Shown one piece after another: positions 27,838 through 37,806 of a stretch of 64,000 nt of DNA. The notes under the pieces were generated by a model. The model saw only the letters and a program-made list of their open reading frames with translations, ran no database searches and was not told the origin of the DNA. The stretch is from Pseudomonas sp. ICMP 561. GTDB taxonomy: Bacteria > Pseudomonadota > Gammaproteobacteria > Pseudomonadales > Pseudomonadaceae. Where the stretch lies: positions 248,001 through 312,000 of the forward strand of contig NZ_LKBT01000001.1 in NCBI RefSeq assembly GCF_002699985.1, in the 5' to 3' direction. The stretch's first letter is position 1. Each line of letters opens with the position of its first letter. Position numbers and translations under genes: made by a program.

Positions 27838-29883
27838 TTAAAGACTGTTGATCAGCGTGCTGAAAATGGACTGCGCCGCTTTGATGATCTGCGAAGACGC
27901 GGTGTAGTACTGTTGATACTTGATCAGGTTGGCGGCTTCCTCATCGAGGGAAACGCCGGATATGGCATCGCGTGAGTTTTTCGACTGGGTCAACAGTGCG
28001 GCAGTCGCTGTGGTATCGCTAAGCCCCTGAGCAGCCGCCGAACCGACGTTTGAAACCAGCGTTCCGTAAGCGCCAGACATGCTTTGCCCGACGGTCCCGT
28101 TGACTCCCACCGTCTGCTTGGTCTGCAGGGCCAGCAAACTGGTCGCATTGCGGTTGTCGGCAGAACCCGCGCCGGTCAGACCAATGTTGTAGGCATCATT
28201 GTTGTTGGGCGCCCCCGCGATGGTCATTTCGACCGAAAAGGACTGAGCAGCGCTGGCAGAATCGGTGTAACCCACATTAAAGGTCAGCGTGTTGCTTTGC
28301 CCTGGCACGATATTGCCGGTGATGGCGGTACCGGTCTTGTCCAGCACCGCATTGCCCTGAGCGTCCAGCAGCTGATAGCTCTGAACACCCCCTGATGCCG
28401 TGCCGAACAGCAGTTTCATCGGCGTGGAGGTGGTGATTGCGTTACGCAGGTCCGCTGTTGCGGCCGTGTCGTAGATGTCCGATTTAGTCGTGAGTGTCGG
28501 CTGGGTAAACGTACCGGTACCGGAGTTGGCAGCGGCGGTCGCCGTCAGCGGTGCAGCAGCAGCAAGACTGCGCGGATCGGAAATCACGGTCGACAACTGT
28601 GCCGCCGCATTGCGGGTCGGCGTCAACTTGAAGCTGTCACCGAACCCCATAGCGTTGCCATTGAGGCTGACCGAGAAGCCATCGAACTGCTTGGGCGGAT
28701 TGTCATCCAGACTGCCGCTGCCGACAGAAGTACCGTCCGGCAAAGACCGAACAATAAATTTCTTGTTGTCACCGGCGTCGTTAAAAACAACCTCGTAATC
28801 ACTGGTGGTCAACTTACTGGTATCGGTGATCGTGACATCAAGATTGCCTGAACCGGCAGTGTTGGTTGCACGACCGATGCTGCGCTGGCTGATCTGACTC
28901 GGATCATTGATGCTGCTGAACAGGTTGGAGCCAAAGTTACCGTTAGCGTCGATACCCTGATTCAACTGGCTGTTGACCTGATCGGAAAGCACCAGAGCAA
29001 CCCGGCCGAGCTCGTTGGTCGCCGGGGTCAATACCTCGCTGCGGTAGCGCAGCAGACCACCGATGCTGCCGCCAGTGATGACCGACGTCACATCAACATT
29101 CGCGGTGCCGTAAGTCAGCTTGAGGCCATATTGCAGCGGATCGGTAGCGCTCGGTGCAGCAGTCATTGTGTACGCAGTGCTGCCAGTGACCAGGGACTGC
29201 CCGGTACCGATGTAAACGTCGAAGCTGCCGTTGGTCTCGACCACCTTGGCACCGACCAGCTCATTGAGCTGACGCACCGCCTCGTTACGCGAATCCATCA
29301 TGGTGTTAGGTGTTGCGCCGGTCGCACTCGCCGACGTGATTTGCTTATTGAGCGAGGCGATAGTCGACGACAGCTTGTTGACCTGATCAGCCGTGGAAGA
29401 CAACTGGCTGTTAACCGATGCGTTCTGCGAACTGAGCTGTGAGCTGATCGAATTGAAACGACCGCTGAGGGCGCTGGCCTGGGTCAAAAACAGCTGCCGG
29501 GAATTCGAGTCGGTAGCGAGCTTCGAAACACCCTGCAACTGGGTGAAAAACTGCGACAGTGACGTCGAAATACCCGTTGCGCTGTCCGATAACAACTTAT
29601 CGGTCTGGGACGCTTGCCCTGAGTAAGCCACCGCATCGGCACTCAGCGCGGTACTGGTTTGCAATTGGGCGTCCATGTAGCTGTTGTAGATCCGACGAAC
29701 GTCGGACAGCGTCGTCCCGGTGCCGATATAGCCAGCACCCAGATTCTGCTGCAACGAAGCAGTGGTCATGACCTGCTGACGCGAATAACCCGCGGTATCC
29801 ACGTTAGCCGTGTTGTTACCGATGGTGTTCATCGCCGCACTACTCGCGGACAGACCCGACAACCCAATTGAAAGCAGCGACAT
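27838..29883 (-). CDS. flgK: Hook-filament junction protein FlgK (HAP1)
   Basis: FlgK caps the hook and forms the first junction ring. 681 residues. The N-terminus MSLLSIGLSGLSASSAAMNT, followed by GNNTANVDTAGYSRQQV, is the flagellar rod/hook motif. The C-terminus (GVSLDEEAANLIKYQQYYTASSQIIKAAQ) is the HAP1 signature. The middle (about 330-600) is Ser/Thr/Asn-rich and variable. AAGG lies upstream of the ATG. It lies between flgJ (10 bp) and flgL in one transcription unit. Confidence 0.95.
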   Translation of the reverse strand: MSLLSIGLSGLSASSAAMNTIGNNTANVDTAGYSRQQVMTTASLQQNLGAGYIGTGTTLSDVRRIYNSYMDAQLQTSTALSADAVAYSGQASQTDKLLSDSATGISTSLSQFFTQLQGVSKLATDSNSRQLFLTQASALSGRFNSISSQLSSQNASVNSQLSSTADQVNKLSSTIASLNKQITSASATGATPNTMMDSRNEAVRQLNELVGAKVVETNGSFDVYIGTGQSLVTGSTAYTMTAAPSATDPLQYGLKLTYGTANVDVTSVITGGSIGGLLRYRSEVLTPATNELGRVALVLSDQVNSQLNQGIDANGNFGSNLFSSINDPSQISQRSIGRATNTAGSGNLDVTITDTSKLTTSDYEVVFNDAGDNKKFIVRSLPDGTSVGSGSLDDNPPKQFDGFSVSLNGNAMGFGDSFKLTPTRNAAAQLSTVISDPRSLAAAAPLTATAAANSGTGTFTQPTLTTKSDIYDTAATADLRNAITTSTPMKLLFGTASGGVQSYQLLDAQGNAVLDKTGTAITGNIVPGQSNTLTFNVGYTDSASAAQSFSVEMTIAGAPNNNDAYNIGLTGAGSADNRNATSLLALQTKQTVGVNGTVGQSMSGAYGTLVSNVGSAAAQGLSDTTATAALLTQSKNSRDAISGVSLDEEAANLIKYQQYYTASSQIIKAAQSIFSTLINSL

Positions 29884-29893
29884 GATTAAAACC

Positions 29894-31114
29894 TTATAAA
29901 GTCGTGGAAGAGCCCGTAGCGGCGGCGTAGTTCTGGTAACTCTTCATCTGTTTCGCAATCTGCGAAATCTTGCTGGCATAGTCCGGATCCGTAGCGTATC
30001 CAGCCTTCTGCAATTCTTTTACAAACTGTTCCGGGTTATCGGCAGAATTCACGACTTCTTTATAGCGATTGTTGTTCTGCAACAGGCTGACCAGGTCGTG
30101 GAAGCTGTCTGCATAGGAGTCATAGGAACGGAAATCCGCCGTCTCCTTGACCATCTTGCCGTCACGGAACTCGCTGGTAATAGCCCGCGCCTGCTTGCCA
30201 TCCCAGCTCCCCGTCGCCTTGATACCGAACAGGTTGTGACTGCTGCTGCCATCCTGCTGACGCATGATCGACTTGCCCCAACCGGTTTCCAGTGCGGCTT
30301 GTGCCACCAGAATCGCCGGATCAACGCCAATGCGCGCAGCAGCATCCTTGGCCAGCGGCAACATGGTTGCCATGAACTCATCGGAATTGCCGAACGCACG
30401 TTTGGCCGGAGCCAAAGGCGGCTGAGCAATACTGCGCACGTACTGCGGGGTCGCTGGCGCCAGGTTCGGGTCCATCGTCCAGTCGCCGTTTCCACTGCCT
30501 GTGCCTTTACTCGCCACGTTGTTGCGAGCAATAGGCGACAGCTCAGTAGCACCCGACGGCACGATGCCCGCCAGCAGACGATCAGTAAGTTTGCTGGGCA
30601 ATGCCAGGCGGCGGGAATTGAGCGCCGCCACATCGTTGCGCCCTTCTGCCACTGCTGCGGTCTTGTCACTGGCGGCCGAACGCGTCGCCCATAGCGGCCG
30701 TTGCTGAACGCTGGCAGCCAGGCCATTGGCGGCAGTCGAAGCATCGCCTTTTGCCGCATCAGCGGTTGCGGCTGTGTGCATGTTGCGAGTCTTGGAAAGC
30801 TGGCGCATCAGCACGTCTTGCAGGCCGATACCATTGCCCCGCCCGGACAACGTCACGGACAACTGCTGGTCATACATGTCCTGATACTGCCGGGTTGCGG
30901 CGGTATTCATCGGATTGTCCTTGGCCAGCACTTCGTTGGCAGAACGCATCGCCTTGAGCATCTGACTGACGAACAGCGACTCGAACTCCTGCGCAACCTT
31001 TTTCAGGTTGGCATCGCTGTTCACATCACCGGTTTTCAGCGAGCTCAGACGATTGAGGTCGGTGTACGCACCTGAATCGATACCTGAAGAAACCGGGCTC
31101 TTGGGCATGTCCAT
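29894..31114 (-). CDS. flgJ: Rod-cap/peptidoglycan hydrolase FlgJ
   Basis: A bifunctional protein. The N-terminal part (about 30-110: KKVAQEFESLFVSQMLKAM... MYDQQLSVTLSGR) is the rod-assembly domain. The C-terminal part (about 245-400) is a glucosaminidase/muramidase that opens the peptidoglycan for the rod: FMATMLPLAKDAAARIGV, AQAALETGWGKSIMRQ with the catalytic Glu, and HNLFGIKA. A linker of about 130 residues between them is rich in Ala and Ser. 406 residues; GAGGAC is upstream of the ATG. Spacing to flgI is 11 bp. Confidence 0.94.
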   Translation of the reverse strand: MDMPKSPVSSGIDSGAYTDLNRLSSLKTGDVNSDANLKKVAQEFESLFVSQMLKAMRSANEVLAKDNPMNTAATRQYQDMYDQQLSVTLSGRGNGIGLQDVLMRQLSKTRNMHTAATADAAKGDASTAANGLAASVQQRPLWATRSAASDKTAAVAEGRNDVAALNSRRLALPSKLTDRLLAGIVPSGATELSPIARNNVASKGTGSGNGDWTMDPNLAPATPQYVRSIAQPPLAPAKRAFGNSDEFMATMLPLAKDAAARIGVDPAILVAQAALETGWGKSIMRQQDGSSSHNLFGIKATGSWDGKQARAITSEFRDGKMVKETADFRSYDSYADSFHDLVSLLQNNNRYKEVVNSADNPEQFVKELQKAGYATDPDYASKISQIAKQMKSYQNYAAATGSSTTL

Positions 31115-31125
31115 TTACAGTGTCC

Positions 31126-32235
31126 TCAGATCACGATCAGGTCGGCCTGCAACGCGCCGGCCTGTTTCAATGCTTCAAGGATTGCCATCAAGTCGCCGGG
31201 CGCAGCGCCCACCTGGTTAACGGCACGAACGATCTCGTCCAGCGTGGTGCCAGGGCCGAACTTGAACATCGGATGCAGCTCTTGCTGAGCATTAAGCTTG
31301 GAGCGAGGCACCACAGCCGTCTGGCCATTGGAGAGCGGCCCGGGCTGGCTGACAATCGGGTCTTCGGTAATGGTCACCGTCAGGCTGCCGTGAGTCACGG
31401 CAGCAGGCGAAACCTTGACGTTCTGACCGATCACGATGGTGCCGGTACGCGAGTTGATGATGACTTTGGCTGCGGTCTGGCCCGGATCGATTTCAAGGTT
31501 TTCCAGCACTGACAGATAGTCAACGCGCTGACCCGGATCCAGCGGCGCGGTCACACGAACAGAACCGCCATCCAGCGCCTGAGCAACGCCAGGACCGAGC
31601 AGGTCATTAATCTTGTCCACCACGCGCTTGGCGGTAGTGAAGTCCGAACGGTTGAGGTTCAGGGTCAGCGTGTTGCCCTGATTGAAGCCGCTCGGCACTG
31701 CTCGCTCAACCGATGCACCACCCGGAATACGACCGGACGACGGCACGTTGACGGTGATCTTCGAACCGTCCCGGCCTTCAGCATCAAAGCCACCGACGAC
31801 CAGGTTGCCCTGAGCGATTGCATAGACGTTGCCGTCGACACCTTTCATCGGCGTCATCAACAGCGCACCACCGCGCAGGCTTTTCGAGTTACCGATCGAC
31901 GACACGGTGATGTCAACGGTCTGGCCTGGTTTGGCGAACGCGGGCAAGTCTGCGTACACCGCCACTGCCGCGACGTTTTTCAACTGCACGGTACCGGAGC
32001 CGGTCGGCACCTTGATACCGAACTGGGCCAGCATGTTGTTGAAAGTCTGCAAGGTAAACGGGGTCTGAGTGGTCTGGTCACCCGTGCCATTGAGACCCAC
32101 GACCAGGCCGTAACCGATCAACTGGTTGGCCCGTACGCCGGAAATACTGGCGATGTCCTTCAAACGCTCGGCATGAGCGCCGAACGCGGTAGACAACAGC
32201 AGTGCTGCCGCGAGCAATTGCTTGAGATTGATCAT
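31126..32235 (-). CDS. flgI: Flagellar P-ring protein FlgI
   Basis: FlgI polymerises into the periplasmic P ring around the rod. Start [20 protein letters not shown] has a typical Sec signal peptide, cleaved after AHA, and gives 369 residues. The longer open frame extends 65 codons into flgH on a different frame and is not used. Conserved segments are [39 protein letters not shown] and, at the C-terminus, [20 protein letters not shown]. The gap to flgH is 13 bp. Confidence 0.95.
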   Translation of the reverse strand: MINLKQLLAAALLLSTAFGAHAERLKDIASISGVRANQLIGYGLVVGLNGTGDQTTQTPFTLQTFNNMLAQFGIKVPTGSGTVQLKNVAAVAVYADLPAFAKPGQTVDITVSSIGNSKSLRGGALLMTPMKGVDGNVYAIAQGNLVVGGFDAEGRDGSKITVNVPSSGRIPGGASVERAVPSGFNQGNTLTLNLNRSDFTTAKRVVDKINDLLGPGVAQALDGGSVRVTAPLDPGQRVDYLSVLENLEIDPGQTAAKVIINSRTGTIVIGQNVKVSPAAVTHGSLTVTITEDPIVSQPGPLSNGQTAVVPRSKLNAQQELHPMFKFGPGTTLDEIVRAVNQVGAAPGDLMAILEALKQAGALQADLIVI

Positions 32236-32248
32236 GTTTATCCCGCTA

Positions 32249-32962
32249 TCAGAAAGGGAACAACGGGCTGAGGAAGAACCGGTCAAACCAGCCTGGCTGG
32301 CTCGAATCGGCAAATGCACCAGTACCTGAATACGTAATGCGCGCGTCGGCCACACGAGTGGACGAAACGGTGTTGTCAGTCGCGATGTCGTCAGCACGAA
32401 CCAGACCGGCGATGCGCACCAGTTCGTCACCGGTGTTCAGCGTCATCCACTTCTCGCCGCGAACCGCCAGGATGCCGTTGGGCATGACGTCGGCAACGGT
32501 CACCGTGACCGAACCGGTGAGGCTGTTGCTCTGCGCGGCCTTGCCATCACCGGCAGTGGTGCGTGCGCCGTTGTAGCCAGCACCGAGACTCAGATCGTTA
32601 CTGCCAATCGGGTTGTTGGTGGTCAGACCCGAACCGAACAGCGAGGTCAAACCGATGTTCGCCGTGCTGTTCTTGGAGATGCCCGAGCTTGCAGCCTTGC
32701 TGGCAGCCATACGCTCCGACAAGGTAATGGTGATGATGTCGCCGACCCGGAAGGCCTTGCGATCGCCATACATGTTCTGCTCGAAACCCGCCTGATAAAT
32801 CGAGCCGTTGTTCGCTGCAGCAGGCAGCGGCGTACGCGGCATCACCGGCGCGTAATAAGGGTCATTAGGCTTGGCATTAGGCGCAACGCAGCCTGCCAGC
32901 AGAGCGATTCCACAGAATGGCACCACCAACACAGAAAACCGCAGAACAGATAGCCGTTTCAT
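32249..32962 (-). CDS. flgH: Flagellar L-ring lipoprotein FlgH
   Basis: FlgH forms the outer-membrane L ring. 237 residues with a lipoprotein signal peptide and lipobox LLAGC (Cys25 lipidated). The conserved core includes [37 protein letters not shown] and [19 protein letters not shown]. The C-terminus ends in [12 protein letters not shown], as in other FlgH proteins. It lies between flgG (about 95 bp) and flgI. Confidence 0.95.
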   Translation of the reverse strand: MKRLSVLRFSVLVVPFCGIALLAGCVAPNAKPNDPYYAPVMPRTPLPAAANNGSIYQAGFEQNMYGDRKAFRVGDIITITLSERMAASKAASSGISKNSTANIGLTSLFGSGLTTNNPIGSNDLSLGAGYNGARTTAGDGKAAQSNSLTGSVTVTVADVMPNGILAVRGEKWMTLNTGDELVRIAGLVRADDIATDNTVSSTRVADARITYSGTGAFADSSQPGWFDRFFLSPLFPF

Positions 32963-33055
32963 GACACTTAAAACCTCGCGGTGTAACTGGCGCCGGGCAG
33001 GCGCCGTATCGAATTGAGCGGGTACAGCAACAGGTCAAACAGGTCGATCAAAGCG

Positions 33056-33844
33056 TTACAGGTTCTGCGTCAGGTTCTGCAGCATCTGGTCAGCCGTCGA
33101 AATCACTTTCGAGTTCATCTCGTAAGCACGCTGAGTGGTGATCATGTTGACCAACTCTTCAACGGTGCTGACGTTGGAAGCTTCGAGGGTGTTCTGCAAA
33201 GTCGTACCCAGGCCGTTCAGGCCAGGTGTTCCGACTTGCGGCGCACCGCTGGATGCAGTTTCCAGAAACAGGTTGCCACCTTGCGCTTGCAGACCAGCCG
33301 GGTTGATGAAGTCAGCCGTCTGGATGTTGCCGATAATCTGTGGCGTTGCAGTCGCACCGGCCAAGGTGATCGACACCGTACCGTCCTGACCTACGGTGAA
33401 GGTCTGGGCGTTCTGCGGTACGACGATGGCGGGTTCCAGCGCATAACCATTGGCGGTCACGATCTGGCCGTTGCCGTCCAGGTGAAACGTACCGTCACGG
33501 GTGTAGGCGATGGTGCCGTCAGGCTGCATGATCTGCAGGAAGCCACGACCGTTCACTGCGATATCCAGTGGGTTTTCGGTGGTTTCCAGGCTACCGGCGG
33601 TGAAGTTTTTCTGCGTACCGACGATGCGCACACCGGTACCCAGTTGCAGACCGGACGGCAGTTCGCTGTCCTGGGTCGACTGAGCACCCGGCTGACGCTT
33701 GATCTGATAGAGCAGGTCCTGGAACTCGGCGCGATCACTTTTAAAACCCGTGGTCGAGACGTTTGCCAGGTTGTTGGAAATGGTCGTCAGGTTCATGTCC
33801 TGAGCGGCGAGACCGGTTTTCGCGACATATAGTGCAGGAAGCAT
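33056..33844 (-). CDS. flgG: Distal rod protein FlgG
   Basis: FlgG builds the distal rod that crosses the outer-membrane ring. 262 residues. The N-terminus MLPALYVAKTGLAAQDMNLT is followed by the rod motif ISNNLANVSTTGFKSDRAEF. The C-terminus ASNVSTVEELVNMITTQRAYEM is the shared axial-protein motif. GAGGAG-type ribosome site upstream. It follows flgF by 46 bp. Confidence 0.96.
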   Translation of the reverse strand: MLPALYVAKTGLAAQDMNLTTISNNLANVSTTGFKSDRAEFQDLLYQIKRQPGAQSTQDSELPSGLQLGTGVRIVGTQKNFTAGSLETTENPLDIAVNGRGFLQIMQPDGTIAYTRDGTFHLDGNGQIVTANGYALEPAIVVPQNAQTFTVGQDGTVSITLAGATATPQIIGNIQTADFINPAGLQAQGGNLFLETASSGAPQVGTPGLNGLGTTLQNTLEASNVSTVEELVNMITTQRAYEMNSKVISTADQMLQNLTQNL

Positions 33845-33890
33845 TCTTTCTCTCCTCGTGCGTCGGTTTATCGACGCAAGCTGTCAATGG

Positions 33891-34628
33891 TTAGCCCTGC
33901 AAGATGCGCGTGGCGGATTCGTCGTTCTGCTCAGCGGTTTTCATCATCTTGACGTGCAATTCAAATTGGCGGGACAAGGCCAGAACGGAAGTCATTTCTT
34001 CCACGGCATTGACGTTGCTCGCCTGCAAAAAGCCCGACTCGACCTGAACGTTGGCGTCGGCTGGAGCCGCTGCACCGCTCTTCAGGTGGATCAGGCCATC
34101 TGGGCCTTTTTCCATGGTTTTCATATCAGGTCTGACGAGCTTGATACGGTCGACCTGAGCCATGACTTGAGCGCTCTCGCCCAGGGAACGAACGCTGATG
34201 GTCCCATCAGCGCCGATTTCAATCTGTTGTTGCGGCGGCACGGCGATAGGACCGCCGTTGCCCATGACCGGCAAACCATTGCCAGCCCGAAGCACGCCGA
34301 CGGCATCGATATTCATGCCTGCACTGCGGGTATAAGCCTCGCCACCGTCAGGTGTCTGAACGGCAATCCAGCCATCGCCCTTGACCGCGATGTCGAGATC
34401 ACGACCGGTCTGGATCATTGCGCCGCCACTGAAGTCAGTACCGGGACGTTCGCTCATTGCGTAGGCACGCGAAGGCTGAACCTCGCCAAACACTGGCATC
34501 GAGCGCGCCTGTTCGAGGTCGCGCATGAAGCCGTTTGTCGAGACGTTAGCCAGGTTGTTGGCATGAGCCTTTTGCGCAACGGCGTTTTCAGATGCACCGC
34601 TCATCGCGACGTAAAGCAACTTGTCCAC
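33891..34628 (-). CDS. flgF: Proximal rod protein FlgF
   Basis: FlgF is a proximal rod subunit and opens the flgFGHIJKL operon. 245 residues, with MDKLLYVAMSGASENAVAQK and the rod motif AHANNLANVSTNGFMRDLEQ. The C-terminal segment SNVNAVEEMTSVLALSRQFE is conserved. The start is GTG with GGAGGAA 6 bp upstream. A sigma-54-like element lies about 55 bp before it. Confidence 0.95.
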   Translation of the reverse strand: MDKLLYVAMSGASENAVAQKAHANNLANVSTNGFMRDLEQARSMPVFGEVQPSRAYAMSERPGTDFSGGAMIQTGRDLDIAVKGDGWIAVQTPDGGEAYTRSAGMNIDAVGVLRAGNGLPVMGNGGPIAVPPQQQIEIGADGTISVRSLGESAQVMAQVDRIKLVRPDMKTMEKGPDGLIHLKSGAAAPADANVQVESGFLQASNVNAVEEMTSVLALSRQFELHVKMMKTAEQNDESATRILQG

Positions 34629-34683
34629 AGTCTTCCTCCTCTGACAGACGTTTGCCGTCTGTAGCTGTTCTAACAGGGAGATA

Positions 34684-34698
34684 GCAATATCCGGACCA
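34684..34698 (-). promoter_or_regulatory. Probable sigma-54 promoter of the flgF operon
   Basis: Minus strand TGGTCC-GGATA-TTGC keeps GG-N10-GC and the TTGC box but departs from the consensus at two bases of the -24 block. Position and operon role support it. Confidence 0.6.
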
Positions 34699-34865
34699 AC
34701 TTGTCAGCGTTGATACAAAGCACTGATTGTTCAGCAAAAACAGGCGTGCTCGTCGTGAGGACTGAAGTACGGGATGGAAATGCGGCGGCGGATTGCCACA
34801 TTTGCTGCGAGGGGTCGGATGGGCCGCCAAAAAAACTACGCTGTGTGTTTTTGTATGGCGATTTT

Positions 34866-35647
34866 GTGTACATATCCGTTGTGGGGTGAAGGCTGGTATT
34901 GGTTGCGCTTTTACAGCGCCTCACTTTTGAACAGCGCAAAAGTAAGCAAAACGCTCTTGCCCCACCACTCGGCACCTCGCTGTCGCTCGGTGTACCCGCC
35001 CGCAGATCCTGAACCGTGGGCCGCCGCAATGGGCCATCCATGGCCCGGTGCGGCTAACCCGGCGTCCTGCCGGGTTGCCCACGCTTCAGAATCTGCGTTC
35101 GGCCAGCGTGGTTTAACGGGGCGCCTAAGATCAAAATCAAAAGCAGATCAAAAGCAGATCAAAAGCAGATCAAAAGCAGATCAAAAGCAGCGATTTCACC
35201 GCAGAACGGTAGGAGCGAACTTGTTCGCGAGACGTCAGCACAGCCAGCACAAATCTCATCTGACACACCGCTTCGCAGCCTTCGGCAGCTCCTACAGAAC
35301 ATCGGTAAGTTCACCCATCAGGTCGGCTGTCAGGCCGCCGCGCTTTTGATTTTGGGCGCCCCGTTAAACCACGACGGCCGGAATGCGATATTGCTGCGTG
35401 GGGCTCTTGTTAAAGGAAGGGGCGGCAGGGATGCCGGTTTAGCCGCCTCAGGCCATGGATGGCCGGTGGCGGCGGCCCCACGCAGCAATGTCGGATTACG
35501 GGCATGCCGAGCACCAGCGAGGCACCCAGTGGTGGGGGAAGAGCGCTTTGGTTACTTTTGTCTGGGCCGGCTTCCGGATGTTCAAAAGTGACGCGCTGTA
35601 AAAGCGCAACCAATATAAGCCGTTACCCCAATAATGGATATGTACAC
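34866..35647. repeat. Palindromic intergenic element B (~782 bp)
   Basis: A second copy of the element at 13,179-13,919. Ends are GTGTACATATCC and GGATATGTACAC, and the arms match element A in the same left-right order (for example AATCTGCGTTCGGCCAGCGT on the left, GTCTGGGCCGGCTTCCGGAT on the right). The core (about 35,195-35,355) with its two REP-like segments is reversed relative to that of element A. It lies between flgF and the small secreted-protein gene. Open frames across it are by-products of the palindrome. Confidence 0.9.
35129..35189. repeat. 11-bp tandem repeat inside element B
   Basis: Four perfect copies of GATCAAAAGCA at 35,146-35,189, preceded by a degenerate, longer unit from 35,129. 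Element A has the corresponding motif essentially once. Confidence 0.9.
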
Positions 35648-35722
35648 AAGAACCACAGCATGACGCCGATGCAGTGATAGTCTTGCACCCAGCACTTACC
35701 CCGAGAGCACCAGCCAACCGAC

Positions 35723-35914
35723 ATGAAAACTCATGCAGGCTTTACCTTGATCCTTGCCGCATCCATTGCATTGGCAAGCATCACCGTACAAGCGAAAAAC
35801 GCCCGCTATTACCGGTGGCAAGGCGCGGACCGCATCGTCTGCGCGCAAACCAGCCCCGGCGAGGGCTGGAAGCGACTGAACGGCTCCTTTATCAAGTCCG
35901 ACTGCTCAATCTGA
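35723..35914 (+). CDS. Small predicted secreted protein of unknown function
   Basis: 63 residues: MKTHAGFTLILAASIALASI leads into a Sec signal peptide probably cleaved after VQA. The mature peptide of about 40 residues is basic, with two cysteines (VCAQ and SDCSI) that could form a disulphide. I do not recognise the family. No strong ribosome site is seen. The gene is convergent with the downstream hook-type gene: its stop codon (35,912-35,914) touches the other's stop (35,915-35,917) with no gap and no terminator. It lies right after repeat element B. It is called as a gene because of the clean signal peptide and stop placement. Confidence 0.6.
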   Translation: MKTHAGFTLILAASIALASITVQAKNARYYRWQGADRIVCAQTSPGEGWKRLNGSFIKSDCSI

Positions 35915-37663
35915 TCAGGTCGACTGAATCAACGTCTGCATCAACGTCACCTCGGTTGAAATCGCTTTAGAGTTCGCCTGATAGGCCGTCTGCGCCTGAA
36001 TCAACTCAATCAACTCATCAGCCAGCGTCACGTTGGAACCCTCCAGCGACTGACCAATGATGACCCCCAGCGTCCCGACACCCGGCTCATCAAAATTGGC
36101 AGGCCCGGACGCACGCGTCTCACTCCAGCGCGTGTCACTCTGCGGCTGTAACCCCTGAAGATTAGCGAAACTGGCAAGCATTACCTGACCGACATCACGG
36201 GTAAGACCGTTGGTAAAACCCGCCCGCAGCACGCCATCGCGGCCCATGGTCAAACCGCTTAATTTCCCCGAAGGATGTCCATCCACCTGCTGTGCCGAAC
36301 GATTCGAAGCACCGTTGTGCTGGCGCAACCCCGTCAAATCGATGGCAATACCGCCGTCGCTGCCCGCCGCACCGTTGGATACCCAGCTCTCACGACTGGT
36401 CCCGCGATCACGAACAATGGCCGGCACCCAGCCCTCGAGCTGCAGGCTATCTGTACCGTTGCCGGTCATTCCCGGCATACCGACCAGCGACTTCAATGAG
36501 CCGTCCCGATTGAAAACAACGTTGGCCGTCATAGGCTCCGTGGACTCGGGCGCCTGAGGGTTACGATCATTAATCAACACATGCATCCGCCAGCTGTTAG
36601 TCCCGTCCTTGACGAAGTATTTCTTCAGCTCGTGCTGATTGCCCTGCCCGTCAAAGATCGCGTTGGCAAATACCCTGCTGTAAGTCTTCAGATTGGTGGG
36701 ATCGAAGACCGGCACAGGCCGGACCATCACAGGATCGCTGTCATCGAGGGCAGTTGCCGCGCCATCGTTCAGGGACAAAGACACCGCCCCGCCATTTGCA
36801 GCACCATTGAAAACCCAATTACCGTTCACTTCTTTGGCTGGACGCCAGCCATGCAGCGAAAACTCGGTGTCCGATACCTTCCGGATATGCTGTGTGTTGC
36901 CAGAGTATTGCAGCGTTCCGTTTGCCGCTTTCTCCAGCGTGACATGCTGCGGAGCGGTACTGCCAGGATCGACGGGATTACGACCATCCACCAATACATA
37001 CATCGACCATTGATTCTCGTCGGTCTTGACGAAGTACTGCTTGAGCTCGTGATCCACAGGCGGGGCTGGCGCGACGCCTGCGTCCTGAATGGTTCGGCTG
37101 GTCATGCGCGTGTAAGTCGCAGGGTTGTCCGGATCAAAGGCAGGCAACTGCGCAAGGGACGGCAGTGACGTATCCAGATTGACTGTTTCCGCGATTTTCG
37201 TGGTTGCCTTGGGCTCAATATTGGAAGCATTAATCTTCAGGTCACCGCGTACTCCCGTCATGATCTCGCCTCTCTCGTTGGCCGCGTATCCCTGCAAACG
37301 CGCGCCTTCGCTGTCGACGATGAAATTGTCGGCATTCTTGAGGAATGCTCCGGCACGCGTATAAGCCAGCGAACCGCGCTCACTGACCACAAAGAAACCA
37401 TTGCCCTGAATCCGCATATCGAGAGGACGGCCCGAAGTGGTCATGGTGTCACCCTGGTTGAAGTTCTGCCGCACCTCCGATAAACGCACACCATCACCGG
37501 CAGCGTTCTGCCCACTTCCCAGGTGTGAAGACGAATACAACGCGGAAAATTGCGCACGCGAGGATTTGAAGCCAACCGTTCCGGCGTTGGCAATATTATT
37601 GCCCGCCACTTCAAGCCGTTTGTTAGCGGCCTTTATTCCACCAATAGCAATATTAAACGACAT
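35915..37663 (-). CDS. Second, enlarged FlgE-type hook protein
   Basis: 582 residues with all FlgE landmarks. The N-terminus is MSFNIAIGGIKAANKRLEVA, then GNNIANAGTVGFKSSRAQFS. The C-terminus has SLEGSNVTLADELIELIQAQ, then TAYQANSKAISTEVTLMQTL. The middle holds two copies of the same hook domain segment, HELKQYFVKTDENQWSMYVL and HELKKYFVKDGTNSWRMHVL, each followed by a DGRNP/NDRNP block, about 150 residues apart. This explains the extra length over the 446-residue FlgE just upstream. GGGAG precedes the ATG. A terminator after flgE means this gene probably has its own promoter in the AT-rich 37,664-37,806 gap, where I saw no FliA or sigma-54 match. Confidence 0.88.
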   Translation of the reverse strand: MSFNIAIGGIKAANKRLEVAGNNIANAGTVGFKSSRAQFSALYSSSHLGSGQNAAGDGVRLSEVRQNFNQGDTMTTSGRPLDMRIQGNGFFVVSERGSLAYTRAGAFLKNADNFIVDSEGARLQGYAANERGEIMTGVRGDLKINASNIEPKATTKIAETVNLDTSLPSLAQLPAFDPDNPATYTRMTSRTIQDAGVAPAPPVDHELKQYFVKTDENQWSMYVLVDGRNPVDPGSTAPQHVTLEKAANGTLQYSGNTQHIRKVSDTEFSLHGWRPAKEVNGNWVFNGAANGGAVSLSLNDGAATALDDSDPVMVRPVPVFDPTNLKTYSRVFANAIFDGQGNQHELKKYFVKDGTNSWRMHVLINDRNPQAPESTEPMTANVVFNRDGSLKSLVGMPGMTGNGTDSLQLEGWVPAIVRDRGTSRESWVSNGAAGSDGGIAIDLTGLRQHNGASNRSAQQVDGHPSGKLSGLTMGRDGVLRAGFTNGLTRDVGQVMLASFANLQGLQPQSDTRWSETRASGPANFDEPGVGTLGVIIGQSLEGSNVTLADELIELIQAQTAYQANSKAISTEVTLMQTLIQST

Positions 37664-37806
37664 TAAAACTCCCTTTTTACCGTCAACGGCTTTTATTGAG
37701 GAGTTTTAATTCTCACATCATCGCGAGTAGGAAATTTCCATAGTCGTTGAGTGACCAATCTGGAAATTAATATTTAATGTAGGACCTCATTTATTATTTA
37801 ACGCCC

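Noticed and set aside
34670..35717. Several open frames of 60-190 codons across element B
   Set aside because: They follow the inverted repeats and tandem 11-mers (one reads as a run of Lys-Ser-Arg/Ala-Asp-Gln repeats) and resemble the frames in element A rather than real proteins.
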